Positions 10,797 through 19,258 of a stretch of 64,000 nucleotides of DNA are shown here, one piece after another. The notes below the pieces were generated by a model that saw nothing but the letters and a program-made list of their open reading frames with translations, did no database searches and was not told the origin of the DNA. Source of the stretch: Mycobacteroides abscessus ATCC 19977 (lineage in GTDB: Bacteria; Actinomycetota; Actinomycetes; Mycobacteriales; Mycobacteriaceae). Location: NCBI RefSeq assembly GCF_000069185.1, contig NC_010397.1, forward strand, positions 1,364,001 to 1,428,000. Reading direction: 5' to 3'. The translations under genes were made by a program, and so were the position numbers. Position 1 is the stretch's first letter. Every line of letters starts with the position of its first letter.

Positions 10797-11891
10797 TTAC
10801 AGCCAGCCGTTCTTACGGAAGTTCCGGTACAGCAGCGTGCACACCAAGACCATGACCAGCAGCACGATCGGATACGCGGCGGGCTCGGCCAGCTCGGGCA
10901 TGTGCTCGAAGTTCATGCCGTAGATGCCGGCAAGCATCGTCGGAAATGCCGCGATACCCACCCAGGCGCTGATCTTGCGCATGTCGGTGTTCTGCTGCAT
11001 GGCTACCTTGCCCAGCGCCGCGTTCACCAGCGAGGTGAGCAATTCGTCGTAGCTTCCGATCTTGTCCGCCGCGTGCGTCTGATGATCGAGCACGTCACGT
11101 AGGTACCGGCGCACTTCCTTGGTGATCAGGTCATTGTGGTCCTGGGTCAGCTTGGCCAGGGCTCCCGTCAGCGGGCTGATGGCGCGGCGTAGTTCCACGA
11201 CTTCACGTTTGAGCATGTAAATGTGTTCGATGTCGGTGCTGGACCGGGGGGAGAAGACGTTCTGTTCCATCGCCTCGATGTCGGTCTCGACCAGATCGGA
11301 CACCTCCATATAGGAGTCGACGACGCGGTCCGCGATGGCATGCATGACGGCGTACGGGCCCAGGCGCATGTGGTCGGGATCGGAGTCCATCTGCGCACGG
11401 ACCTTGGCCAACCCGCTGTGGTCGCCGTGGCGCACCGTCACCACGAAGTCGCCGCCGACGAAGATCATGATCTCGCCGGTCTCCACGATCTCGCGGGCCG
11501 ACGAGATCGAATCATGCTCAACGTAATTCACGGTTTTCAGGATCAAGAACAGGGTGTCGTCGTACCGCTCCAGCTTGGGCCGGTTGTGTGCGTGCACGGC
11601 GTCTTCGACGGCCAGCCGGTGCAGCCCGAAAGGTTGGGCTACCGCCTCCATCTGATGTTCGTCGGGTTCGTGCAGGCCCACCCAGACGAACCCGCGATCC
11701 AGCGAGCGCACCTTTTCCAGCGCGGCGTTCGGGGTGTACTTGCCCGGCAGCCGCACTCCGTCCACGTAGACGCCGCAGTCGACGATGGCCCGGGCGAGCG
11801 GCACCGGGATGCGTTTGGCATCGGTTTCTGGCTCACGGCCGCGAATGGGGGAACGCAACGACGACGGGGTGACCGACGGAAATCGCGCCAT
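10797..11891 (-). CDS. corA: CorA magnesium/cobalt transport protein
   Basis: CorA forms a pentameric Mg2+/Co2+ channel in the inner membrane. The 364-aa protein has the long cytosolic domain followed by two C-terminal membrane helices. The invariant GMN signature is at residues 325-327 (YGMNFEHMPEL), and the basic tail NFRKNGWL ends the protein. I chose ATG 11891 because AGGGAG precedes it and the length matches mycobacterial CorA; the frame is open to 11918. Its upstream region contains the first copy of the direct repeat discussed at 11943. Confidence 0.93.
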   Translation of the reverse strand: MARFPSVTPSSLRSPIRGREPETDAKRIPVPLARAIVDCGVYVDGVRLPGKYTPNAALEKVRSLDRGFVWVGLHEPDEHQMEAVAQPFGLHRLAVEDAVHAHNRPKLERYDDTLFLILKTVNYVEHDSISSAREIVETGEIMIFVGGDFVVTVRHGDHSGLAKVRAQMDSDPDHMRLGPYAVMHAIADRVVDSYMEVSDLVETDIEAMEQNVFSPRSSTDIEHIYMLKREVVELRRAISPLTGALAKLTQDHNDLITKEVRRYLRDVLDHQTHAADKIGSYDELLTSLVNAALGKVAMQQNTDMRKISAWVGIAAFPTMLAGIYGMNFEHMPELAEPAAYPIVLLVMVLVCTLLYRNFRKNGWL

Positions 11892-11942
11892 GATGTGGGC
11901 TCCCTGTTCGCATACCAATTCTGCGGAACCGTGCTGCGCGAT

Positions 11943-12011
11943 GGTAACCCGCGAACCTGTGCGAGCGCCTGGAAGGCCGATGTGGTGACGTTCGATATCG
12001 CGCGGTGTTCA
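11943..12011 (+). repeat. direct repeat copy 1 (orphan marC 5' end)
   Basis: A 33-nt stretch (11943-11975) is identical to 15033-15065, and the similarity continues to 12011 with few mismatches and a 2-nt indel. This copy includes GTGACGTTCGATATCGCG, matching the first codons of marC (start 15075), but the frame then leaves the marC sequence. The repeat ends within the stop codon of the leftward TetR gene (12009-12011). It is best explained as a boundary of an insertion between corA and marC. Confidence 0.75.
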
Positions 12012-12650
12012 GTCTGCTATCTGCGGGTGGTGATCACTGGCCAGGCCGTAGTAAAGGATTTCCCGAACAGCATGGGCTAACTGTTCGAAGGCAGCGGGGC
12101 TTGGGTCTCGAAGGCTGTAAAAGGCGGAGGCCAGGAGCATTCCATTGACTGCTCTGGCGGCGTGGCCCGCGTCCAGATCACTTCTGAAATAACCGGCGCT
12201 TATTCCGTGCTGCAGGTATGTGGCCTGAATGGCGGCTGCGGCGTCATAGAAGGCCAGCACCCGTTCGGCCATATCGTCATCGACAGCGGCGGCTTGTAGG
12301 AGCAAGAACCGTGCTGCTTGTGGATCTGCGCTAAGGACGCCTGTCAGCGAAGTCGAAATGTGCTCTGCCTGATCTCGGTACTCAGCCAGGCTGGTAGGCG
12401 CCGATGGCGGCAGGTCGAGGAGTGCTGCGGACAGACGTTCCATCAAGTCATCGAGTATTTGTTCGACGATCTCACGTTTGCTTTGGAAGTACAGATAGAA
12501 CGTCCCCTGCGCGATGCCTACTCGCCTCACTATGTCGGCGATGCCCGTCGCGTGATAACCGCGCTCGGCGAAGCAAGCAAGCGCCGCGCCCAAGATCTCA
12601 CGCCGAGTCTCCTGCTTGCGACGCTCGAAGCGCGACAACTGTTCGGGCAC
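12009..12650 (-). CDS. TetR-family transcriptional regulator
   Basis: The 213-aa protein has an N-terminal helix-turn-helix domain (TRREILGAALACFAERGYHA, then VGIAQGTFYLYFQSKREI) and a ligand-binding C-terminal part with no assignable ligand. It is divergent from a small membrane protein gene and two SDR genes. A double palindrome between them (12706-12731) is the likely operator. The whole module is bounded by direct repeats, so it probably arrived as a unit. Its stop codon lies at the edge of the left repeat. Confidence 0.85.
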   Translation of the reverse strand: MPEQLSRFERRKQETRREILGAALACFAERGYHATGIADIVRRVGIAQGTFYLYFQSKREIVEQILDDLMERLSAALLDLPPSAPTSLAEYRDQAEHISTSLTGVLSADPQAARFLLLQAAAVDDDMAERVLAFYDAAAAIQATYLQHGISAGYFRSDLDAGHAARAVNGMLLASAFYSLRDPSPAAFEQLAHAVREILYYGLASDHHPQIAD

Positions 12651-12705
12651 GTAGTGAGGGTACCGCCACGCCTCCGTTGCTCTTCGGCATTGAAATGAAC
12701 AACTA

Positions 12706-12731
12706 ATCAGTTATTGACTGATACGTCAGTC
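12706..12731. promoter_or_regulatory. double palindromic operator for the TetR/SDR module
   Basis: Two overlapping perfect inverted repeats are present: ATCAGT-TATTG-ACTGAT (12706-12722) and GACTGA-TACG-TCAGTC (12716-12731). They lie between the TetR gene start (12650) and the divergent small membrane protein gene. Size and placement fit a TetR-family operator controlling both directions. Confidence 0.6.
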
Positions 12732-12873
12732 GCATGTAACGATGCTAGCCAGACCGGCGCCTGAGACCTCGGGTAGCTCGGTGCGGCGGGTGGGACAGGC
12801 AAGCCTGATGGTGTGTGCCGGCCAGCGCTCGCGGCCAGTTCGAGACGCAATACCGATGAGAGGAACCATCTCC

Positions 12874-13200
12874 ATGTCCAGTGCTACCCAGATTGGGATC
12901 GCGCCCGCCGCTGAGCTGCCCTCGGCAACAGGACGTATCCGGTTCGCCGGTGCCGTGCTGGCGGCCACTGGCGTTGCCCATTTCATCGCGCCGTGGGTGT
13001 TTGACCTGATCACCCGGCCGCTGTTTCCAGACGACACGGCGGGGTGGATACGGCGAAATGGCGCAGCAGAGACAGTGATTGGTGCTGCTTTAGTCGCCGA
13101 CAAGACCCGCGCTGCTGGAGTATCTGGGCTTGCCGTGTATGCCGTGTTCCTCACCGGCAGGCTTTTCCGTGCTTTGCGGAACCGGACCCGGGCGAGCTAG
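12874..13200 (+). CDS. small membrane protein of unknown function
   Basis: This 108-aa protein has hydrophobic segments near IRFAGAVLAATGVAHFIAP and AAETVIGAALVAD and a basic C-terminus (RLFRALRNRTRAS). The overall pattern recalls small DoxX-like membrane proteins, but I cannot assign a family. ATG 12874 is preceded by AGAGGA; a longer open frame to 12742 has no better start. It is the first gene of the divergent arm and precedes two SDR genes. Confidence 0.6.
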   Translation: MSSATQIGIAPAAELPSATGRIRFAGAVLAATGVAHFIAPWVFDLITRPLFPDDTAGWIRRNGAAETVIGAALVADKTRAAGVSGLAVYAVFLTGRLFRALRNRTRAS

Positions 13201-13253
13201 CCGCTGTGAGGGCAAATCGCCTACTAGGGCCTCGGGATGTAGCGCGCGCTGAA

Positions 13254-14141
13254 ATGAACCTGCGTGACCAAGTTGTTTTCATTACCGGTGCGGGTAGTGG
13301 CATCGGGCGTGCGACCGCCCTTGCGTTCGCCCGGGGCGGTGCAAAAGTCATAGCCACGGACCGGAATTTGGCCTCCGCAGAGCAGACGGCAGAGCTGGTG
13401 CATGTATCCCGTGGTGTGTGCGAGCCGGTCCTGTTGGATGTGGCCGACCCGCTGGCATGGGAGAGCGCCTTGGCGAGAGTCGAAGAGCACCATGGTATTC
13501 CGCGCGTTCTAGTGAACAATGCCGGATACACGACAGCGGGCCGCTTTTTGGACCACTCTGCCGATGACTGGGCAGACTTGGTTGCGGTCAACGTGCGCGG
13601 TGCGGTTACTGGGTCGCGTTTGTGTGCGCGCCGAATGGTCGACGCCGGTATCCGCGGGCAGATCATCAATGTGGCTTCGGGAGCCGCGTACACGCCGTTG
13701 ACCGTCAGCTCGCCGTATTGCACGACAAAGGCAGCGGTAATGATGTTCTCGGAAGCGTTCAGATTGGAGCTACGTCCGCACGGGATCGGTGTGACCGCAA
13801 TCTGTCCAGGTGCCATCAACACCGGTTTCTATACCGCGGCTCGCCATCTGGGCTCCGACGCCGCCGTCAACACTCAACGCCGGGATCTTTCCGCTGGGGC
13901 GATAGCCCGGTTCGGAAGCGGGCCAGATGCGGTGGCCAAAGCCATCGTGCGATCGGTGCGCGCCAACCGCGCCATCCAACCGGTTACCACCGAGGCATAT
14001 CTGGGGTATGCACTGTGGCGACTCAGCCCCACAGTGATGAAGGTGATCGCGCGGTTGAGCGGGGAAGGCACCCTGCGATACGTCGAAAACACGTCACTGG
14101 TGCGCACGGCCATGGGTTGGCTCAAGGAGAGGACCAAGTGA
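13254..14141 (+). CDS. short-chain dehydrogenase/reductase (SDR)
   Basis: This 295-aa NAD(P)-dependent oxidoreductase has the cofactor motif TGAGSGIGRA, the NNAG element (VLVNNAGYTT) and the catalytic Ser/Tyr/Lys set (VASGAAYTPLTVSSPYCTTK). After the classical domain there is an extension of about 45 residues (YALWRLSPTVMKVIARL). The extension recurs in the next gene, so the two are paralogues. The ATG at 13254 has no strong ribosome site; GTG 13206 is an alternative. Its stop overlaps the next start (GTGA). The substrate is unknown. Confidence 0.85.
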   Translation: MNLRDQVVFITGAGSGIGRATALAFARGGAKVIATDRNLASAEQTAELVHVSRGVCEPVLLDVADPLAWESALARVEEHHGIPRVLVNNAGYTTAGRFLDHSADDWADLVAVNVRGAVTGSRLCARRMVDAGIRGQIINVASGAAYTPLTVSSPYCTTKAAVMMFSEAFRLELRPHGIGVTAICPGAINTGFYTAARHLGSDAAVNTQRRDLSAGAIARFGSGPDAVAKAIVRSVRANRAIQPVTTEAYLGYALWRLSPTVMKVIARLSGEGTLRYVENTSLVRTAMGWLKERTK

Positions 14142-15037
14142 AGCGAAGTGACATCAAGCTGGTTGTGGTGACCGGAGCGGGCAGCGGTATAGGACGGGCC
14201 GCAGCTGAACGATTCGCACAGCTAGGCGCGCGGGTGATCGTCAGTGACATCAACGAGGTGGCGGCGGAGGCGACCGTCGCAGCGATTCGGGATGCGGGAG
14301 GCGATTCGTGTGCCCGCCGTCTTGACGTAACCGATGTAAACGAATTCGAGGATTTTGCGCGTTGGGTCCAGTCCGAACACGGCGTATGCGATGTCGTGGT
14401 CAATAATGCGGGAATCGGCATTCTTGGTGAGGTCATCGATACCACAGAATCGGACTGGGACCGCATCGTCGGCATCAACCTGCTAGGCATGGTCCATGGC
14501 GCACGTCTGTTCGCGCAACAGATGGTCGATGCGAACAAGCCTGGCCATATCGTAAATGTCGCCTCAGCGGCAGCGTTTCTTCCGATGCCGAACCTGGCGT
14601 CGTATTCGGCAACCAAGTACGCGGTCAAGATGTTCACCGATTGCATTCGCGGCGAACTTGCTCCGAATCATATTGGCGCCAGCGTTATATGCCCTGGGCC
14701 AATCATGACCAATATCTTCTCGTCCGCGACCCATACCGGTGCCGATGAGCAGGAGCAGGTGCAGCGCTCGGCGCTTACTGGGGCGGCTTTCGAGAAGATT
14801 CGCAGCTGGCATCTGATCCCCGGACCCCAGAATGTGGCGCGCGCTATCGAGAGTGCGGTGGTGTACAACCGCAAGACCGTGTTGGTACGGCCGGAAGCAT
14901 ATTTGGTTTACCTGTTGCGTCGGCTGTCTCCAACGCTGCTGTACGCCTTCTCGAATCTTATCTTTGGTTCGCGCACAATCACATTCGCATACCGGCTAGG
15001 TAAGAATCCGACGGTGGCGCGACTGTTGGGCAGGTAA
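14138..15037 (+). CDS. short-chain dehydrogenase/reductase (SDR), paralogue of the upstream gene
   Basis: The 299-aa protein carries TGAGSGIGRA, VVNNAGIG and a Ser/Tyr/Lys set (VASAAAFLPMPNLASYSATK). Its C-terminal extension YLLRRLSPTLLYAFSNLIF is like that of the preceding SDR. GTG 14138 overlaps the upstream stop by 4 nt and is preceded by AGGAGAGG, so the two enzymes are probably made together, perhaps for successive steps or as a heteromer. The right-hand direct repeat begins just before its stop codon. Confidence 0.87.
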   Translation: MKRSDIKLVVVTGAGSGIGRAAAERFAQLGARVIVSDINEVAAEATVAAIRDAGGDSCARRLDVTDVNEFEDFARWVQSEHGVCDVVVNNAGIGILGEVIDTTESDWDRIVGINLLGMVHGARLFAQQMVDANKPGHIVNVASAAAFLPMPNLASYSATKYAVKMFTDCIRGELAPNHIGASVICPGPIMTNIFSSATHTGADEQEQVQRSALTGAAFEKIRSWHLIPGPQNVARAIESAVVYNRKTVLVRPEAYLVYLLRRLSPTLLYAFSNLIFGSRTITFAYRLGKNPTVARLLGR

Positions 15038-15099
15038 CCCGCGAACCTGTGCGAGCGCCTGGAAGACTGACCCGGTGGCCTTCGATATCGCGGTGTTCA
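15033..15099 (+). repeat. direct repeat copy 2 (native marC 5' region)
   Basis: This copy matches 11943-12011, with its first 33 nt identical. It spans the end of the second SDR gene, the short spacer and the start of marC (GTG 15075). Because the marC reading frame continues from this copy, it is the functional one. Confidence 0.75.
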
Positions 15100-15698
15100 C
15101 CTCAGTGTTCATCACCCTTGTGGTCATCATGGACCCGCCGGGGGCGGTCCCGGTCTTCTTGTCGCTGACGGGGCGACTGCCCGCTCCCGAACGCCATCGG
15201 GCCGCATGGCAGGCCCCCGCGGTGTCGTTGACCGTTATCTCGATGTTCGCGATCGGCGGGCAGGCGATTCTGGCGTACCTACATATCGGTGTGCCCGCGC
15301 TACAGGGCGCGGGCGGTCTGCTGCTGCTCATCACCGGCTTGTCGTTGTTGATGGGCGGGGCCACCAGTCATGACGCCGACAGCGGCGTCAATGTGGCCTT
15401 GGTGCCGCTGGGTACTCCGTTGATGGCGGGCCCGGGGGCCATCGCGGCGACCATCATCGCGGTCCGCCAGGCCGGCCAGAGTGATGGCGCGCAGGCACCG
15501 GCGCTTGTGGCCATCGCCGCGGCGATTCTCTGCGTGCACGTGGTGCTGTATCTGACGCTGCGGTTCTCGACGGTGCTGATCAGGGTGCTGCGGGACGGCG
15601 GAATCATGCTCTTGGCGCGGGTCGCCGGTCTGCTGCTGGCGGCCATCGCGGTGCAGATGATCGCCGAGTCGGTACGCGGATTCGTGGCGGGCGCGTAA
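15075..15698 (+). CDS. MarC-family integral membrane protein (UPF0056)
   Basis: The 207-aa protein has six predicted membrane helices in two repeated halves and the family stretch VVIMDPPGAVPVFLSL near the N-terminus. MarC-family proteins are membrane proteins of unsettled function; the old link to antibiotic resistance is not supported. The GTG start lies inside the second copy of the direct repeat. Before the SDR module arrived, the gene was probably divergent from and next to corA. Confidence 0.85.
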   Translation: MAFDIAVFTSVFITLVVIMDPPGAVPVFLSLTGRLPAPERHRAAWQAPAVSLTVISMFAIGGQAILAYLHIGVPALQGAGGLLLLITGLSLLMGGATSHDADSGVNVALVPLGTPLMAGPGAIAATIIAVRQAGQSDGAQAPALVAIAAAILCVHVVLYLTLRFSTVLIRVLRDGGIMLLARVAGLLLAAIAVQMIAESVRGFVAGA

Positions 15699-15761
15699 CG
15701 GGCCGCTCACAGTTCCAGAGTCGCCACCAGTGACATGCAAGGGGGACAGTAGTCTCACGCT

Positions 15762-16925
15762 GTGACTGCATCCGACGTTGTTGTGACAGATGAAGAGATT
15801 TTTGAGGCACATATCGACGGGAAGCTGTCGGTAGAGCTCAAGTCGCCGCTGGATACCCAGCGCGCGCTGTCGATTGCCTACACCCCGGGTGTCGCACAGG
15901 TATCGCGGGCCATCGCCGCCGATGCCAGTCTGGCCAAGAAGTACACCTGGGCGCACCGCCTGGTCGCTGTGGTCAGTGACGGTAGTGCCGTGCTGGGGCT
16001 GGGCGATATCGGCCCGTCGGCATCGCTGCCCGTCATGGAGGGCAAGAGCGCCCTGTTCAAGACATTCGCCGGCCTCAACTCCATCCCGATCGTGCTTGAC
16101 ACCAAGGACCCCGATGAGATCGTCGAGACGCTGATCCGTCTGCGCCCCACCTTCGGTGCGGTCAACCTGGAGGACATCTCGGCGCCGCGCTGTTTCGAGA
16201 TCGAGCGACGCGTTATCGAGGCGCTCGACTGTCCCGTCATGCACGACGACCAACACGGCACCGCCATCGTGGTGCTCGCCGCCCTTATGGGTGCTTCCCG
16301 GGTGTTGGGACGCGATCAGCAGTCCCTCAAGGTGGTCATCTCCGGCGCGGGCGCGGCCGGCGTGGCGTGCGCCAACATCCTGCTGGCCGACGGCATCAAC
16401 GATGTGACGGTGCTGGATTCGAAGGGGATCGTGCACACCAGCCGCGATGATCTCAACGAGTTCAAGGCCGACCTCGCCGCGCGGACCAACCCTCGTGGAC
16501 TCACCGGGGGACAGGCCGAGGCACTCGCGGGCGCCGATGTGTTCCTGGGTGTTTCGGCGGGCAAGGTCGACGAATCGCTCATCGCGACCATGGCCGATGA
16601 CAGCATCGTCTTCGCCTGTTCCAACCCCGATCCTGAGATTCATCCGCATGTCGCGGCCAAGTACGCCGCGATCGTGGCGACCGGGCGCAGTGACTTCCCG
16701 AACCAGATCAACAACGTGCTGGCCTTCCCCGGTGTATTCCGCGGGGCATTGGACGCCGAGGCCACCAAGATTACCGAGCGGATGAAAGTGGCGGCGGCCG
16801 AGGCGATTTTCTCTGTTGTGGAGCCGGAGCTGGCGCCCAACAAGATTGTGCCCAGCCCACTGGACCCGCGCGTCGGGCCGGCCGTGGCCGCCGCTGTGCA
16901 GGCCGTCGCGCACGAGAGCGACTAG
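15762..16925 (+). CDS. NAD(P)-dependent malic enzyme, short bacterial type
   Basis: This enzyme decarboxylates malate to pyruvate with NAD(P)+. The 387-aa protein contains catalytic Tyr in LSIAYTPGVAQV, metal-binding VNLEDISAP, VMHDDQHGTAIV, the nucleotide-binding GAGAAGVA and FACSNPDPEI. Cofactor preference cannot be decided. AAGGGGGA lies upstream of the GTG start, at a longer than usual distance. From memory, M. tuberculosis has malate dehydrogenase (mdh) at this position, so a malate-using enzyme of a different family replaces it here. Confidence 0.92.
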   Translation: MTASDVVVTDEEIFEAHIDGKLSVELKSPLDTQRALSIAYTPGVAQVSRAIAADASLAKKYTWAHRLVAVVSDGSAVLGLGDIGPSASLPVMEGKSALFKTFAGLNSIPIVLDTKDPDEIVETLIRLRPTFGAVNLEDISAPRCFEIERRVIEALDCPVMHDDQHGTAIVVLAALMGASRVLGRDQQSLKVVISGAGAAGVACANILLADGINDVTVLDSKGIVHTSRDDLNEFKADLAARTNPRGLTGGQAEALAGADVFLGVSAGKVDESLIATMADDSIVFACSNPDPEIHPHVAAKYAAIVATGRSDFPNQINNVLAFPGVFRGALDAEATKITERMKVAAAEAIFSVVEPELAPNKIVPSPLDPRVGPAVAAAVQAVAHESD

Positions 16926-16929
16926 CCGT

Positions 16930-17787
16930 TTGAGGTTGCGTAGGTGGACGGCGGTGCTGCTGGCGGCAGTGGCTGTTCTGGCCGGTTGCTCGGAAAACCA
17001 CGGCCCGGCACCGTATCTCACGGTGGTGACGACCAACGACGCGCAGTATCGGGTGCTTGCGCACATCTACGCGGCGGTGGTCAAGGCGACCGGCATCGAT
17101 ACCAAAGTGCGTGAGAGCGCCGATCCGGTAACAGAATTGGACACCGGCATTGCCAGCGTTGCGCCCGGTTTCACCGGGCGAGTGTTGCGACGGTTCGCGC
17201 CGCAGCAGCGGCCGAGTGGTGACGAGGAGACGGCGTATAAGGCCATGATCGCCGCACTACCCGCCGGTGTCGCCGCCGCCGACTATGGCACCGCCGAGGA
17301 TCGGGCAGCGCTGGCGGTCACCAGCTCACCGGGCGCGTCGGCCAAGCCGACGCTGGCGGCCTTCGTACGGCACTGCGATCAGCTGGCCCGCGGTGGGCAG
17401 GTCGGCCAGGGACCGGTTCCGCTACCGCGCATCGGGTCGTGCGCTACCGGTACGCCGCGTCAATACGCCAGCGCCGGTGAGCTTTTCGCGGCACTCAGGC
17501 GTGGTGAGGTCGCGGTGGCGTGGACCAGTACCGCCAACCCGGCCCTACCGGCCGACGGAGTCACACTGCTGGACGACGAGAAGCAATGGTTACCCGCGAA
17601 CAGTGTGGTGCCGCTGTACCGTCGCAATGAGTTGACCGAGGCACAGGTGTTGTCGCTCAACAAGGTTGCCGGTGAACTCACTACCGGGGACCTCGCGGCG
17701 ATGACGCGAGAGGTTTCCGGTGGTGCAGACCCGCAGCGTGTGGTCGGCACCTGGCTCAATGATCACCAGATTTTGCTGCGCGGCTGA
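16930..17787 (+). CDS. lpqZ: LpqZ-like substrate-binding lipoprotein
   Basis: The 285-aa protein has a lipoprotein signal (TAVLLAAVAVLAGC) and an OpuAC-like osmoprotectant-binding domain (LTVVTTNDAQYRVLAHIYA, ending in VVGTWLNDHQILLRG). It sits on the outer face of the membrane. No permease or ATPase gene is adjacent. The likely start is TTG 16930, 4 nt after the malic enzyme stop. TTG 16936 is an alternative; the frame continues upstream inside the malic enzyme gene. Length and position match LpqZ (Rv1244). Confidence 0.8.
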   Translation: MRLRRWTAVLLAAVAVLAGCSENHGPAPYLTVVTTNDAQYRVLAHIYAAVVKATGIDTKVRESADPVTELDTGIASVAPGFTGRVLRRFAPQQRPSGDEETAYKAMIAALPAGVAAADYGTAEDRAALAVTSSPGASAKPTLAAFVRHCDQLARGGQVGQGPVPLPRIGSCATGTPRQYASAGELFAALRRGEVAVAWTSTANPALPADGVTLLDDEKQWLPANSVVPLYRRNELTEAQVLSLNKVAGELTTGDLAAMTREVSGGADPQRVVGTWLNDHQILLRG

Positions 17788-17874
17788 CCGTAGCGCTCTG
17801 ACCTGCGTAGATACCTCGGGCAATCAGATTGTGACTTGACCGGGTTATTTGACACGTGGTACCCAAATGTCACT

Positions 17875-19146
17875 ATGGCGATCCCACTGGGCCCCAATGT
17901 TGCGGCCACAGCACCTGTACGTCGCGACGGGCTATACCCGGGTGACCAGCCCGGATTACGGCTGCCCAACGGAGTGGAAGGCTGGGCGCGGCCCGAGTTG
18001 TCCGCCGTCGTGCGCACCTTCGAATGGATGTTCACCAAATACCGGCTGGGCGGCGGCGGCCTGAGCGTCTATGTGGACGGCGAGCCCGCCCTGGATATCT
18101 GGGCGGGTGCGGCGGCGGCCGGACAGGGCTGGACACGCGACACCGGAGCCCTCGTCTTCTCGGCATCCAAGGGCATTGCCGCCACGGTCATCCACCGCCT
18201 GGTCGATCGCGGACTGATCACCTACGACGCCCCGGTCGCACGTTACTGGCCGGAGTTCGGTGCCAACGGCAAGTCTTCGATCACCGTCCGGCAGGTCCTC
18301 GATCATCGCGCCGGGCTCTCCCGTCTCGAGGGAATCGCCTACCACGCAGAGGAAATCGTCGATCACGAGTTGATGGAGCGGCGTCTTGCCGCCGCCCCCG
18401 TCGACAAGTTCTACGGTAAGCGCGCGTACCACGCTCTGACCTTCGGATGGCTGCTCGCGGGGCTGGCGCGCTCGGTCACCGGTAAAGACATGCGGGAGCT
18501 GTTCCGAACCGAGATCGCCGATCCGCTCGGGGTCGACGGTATCCATCTGGGGCGGCCACCGCGTACCGCGTCGACCAAGGCCGCCTCGATGTATCCATTC
18601 CTGGACTCGATGGCGAACAAGCCCGCGGTGGGGAGGCTGCTGCCGACGGTCATTCGTGCCATCGATCGCCTCCCTGGTTTCGAGGGCGCCATCGGCACGA
18701 TGTACGGACCAGGCATGGAGCGGATTCTGGCCGATGACGGCACGCTGAATTCGGCCCTGTACGACATGCAGGCACCCGCCGCCAATGCCGTGGCGACCGC
18801 GCCGGCCCTGGCCAAGATGTATGCCGCCCTGGCTGGGGATGGCAGTGTCGATGGCCGTGAGTTACTTTCGCCGGAAACGGTGGCAGGACTTGCCCGCAAG
18901 ACCAATCTGACCATCGACCGCACCATCGTGTTCCCCATGGGCATGCACCTGGGGTACATGTCGCTGCCGATGAACGGATTCCGGGGCGGATTCGGCCACA
19001 TCGGACTCGGCGGCTCGATGGGGTGGGCCGACCCCAAGCGCAAGATTGCCGTCGGCTTCGCACACAACCGGCTTCCGCTGACCATGGCTCTTGACCAGAT
19101 CTCCTTCGCGTTCTTGTGGCCCCAGATCGTCAAGGCGGTCGGCTGA
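17875..19146 (+). CDS. serine hydrolase of the beta-lactamase/EstB family (tandem copy 1)
   Basis: This 423-aa protein has the SxxK catalytic motif as SASK (FSASKGIAA), the Tyr motif in KRAYHALTFGWL and the C-terminal FGHIGLGGSMGWADP. These are class C beta-lactamase-fold esterases or peptidases rather than typical lactamases. There is no clear signal peptide, so it is probably cytosolic. The start is ATG 17875; a TTG at 17836 is possible. A stem-loop follows at 19169-19192, and a second copy follows. Confidence 0.85.
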   Translation: MAIPLGPNVAATAPVRRDGLYPGDQPGLRLPNGVEGWARPELSAVVRTFEWMFTKYRLGGGGLSVYVDGEPALDIWAGAAAAGQGWTRDTGALVFSASKGIAATVIHRLVDRGLITYDAPVARYWPEFGANGKSSITVRQVLDHRAGLSRLEGIAYHAEEIVDHELMERRLAAAPVDKFYGKRAYHALTFGWLLAGLARSVTGKDMRELFRTEIADPLGVDGIHLGRPPRTASTKAASMYPFLDSMANKPAVGRLLPTVIRAIDRLPGFEGAIGTMYGPGMERILADDGTLNSALYDMQAPAANAVATAPALAKMYAALAGDGSVDGRELLSPETVAGLARKTNLTIDRTIVFPMGMHLGYMSLPMNGFRGGFGHIGLGGSMGWADPKRKIAVGFAHNRLPLTMALDQISFAFLWPQIVKAVG

Positions 19147-19168
19147 AGAGCCGGGGTCGTGAAGCGCC

Positions 19169-19192
19169 CCCAATCGCTGCGCCCCGATTGGG
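19169..19192 (+). terminator. stem-loop terminator candidate
   Basis: CCCAATCG and CGATTGGG form a perfect 8-bp stem around an 8-nt loop, 22 nt after the stop of the first serine hydrolase. There is no long U-tract, as is common in mycobacteria. Confidence 0.55.
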
Positions 19193-19233
19193 TATCTGTC
19201 TGACATCTACGCCATCGCGCTTGCCTTGATGTC

Positions 19234-19248
19234 GAGTACCTGGTACTC
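19234..19248. promoter_or_regulatory. palindrome GAGTACC-T-GGTACTC before the second serine hydrolase
   Basis: A perfect 7-1-7 inverted repeat ends 10 nt before the ATG at 19259. The corresponding place before the first hydrolase has GTGGTACCC (about 17860), a partial relative. A repressor site overlapping the promoter is likely; the regulator is unknown. Confidence 0.5.
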
Positions 19249-19258
19249 ACTGTTACTT

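Noticed and set aside
15300..17066. 588-aa open frame on the - strand opposite marC, malic enzyme and lpqZ
   Set aside because: It is antisense to three recognised genes and has no family features.
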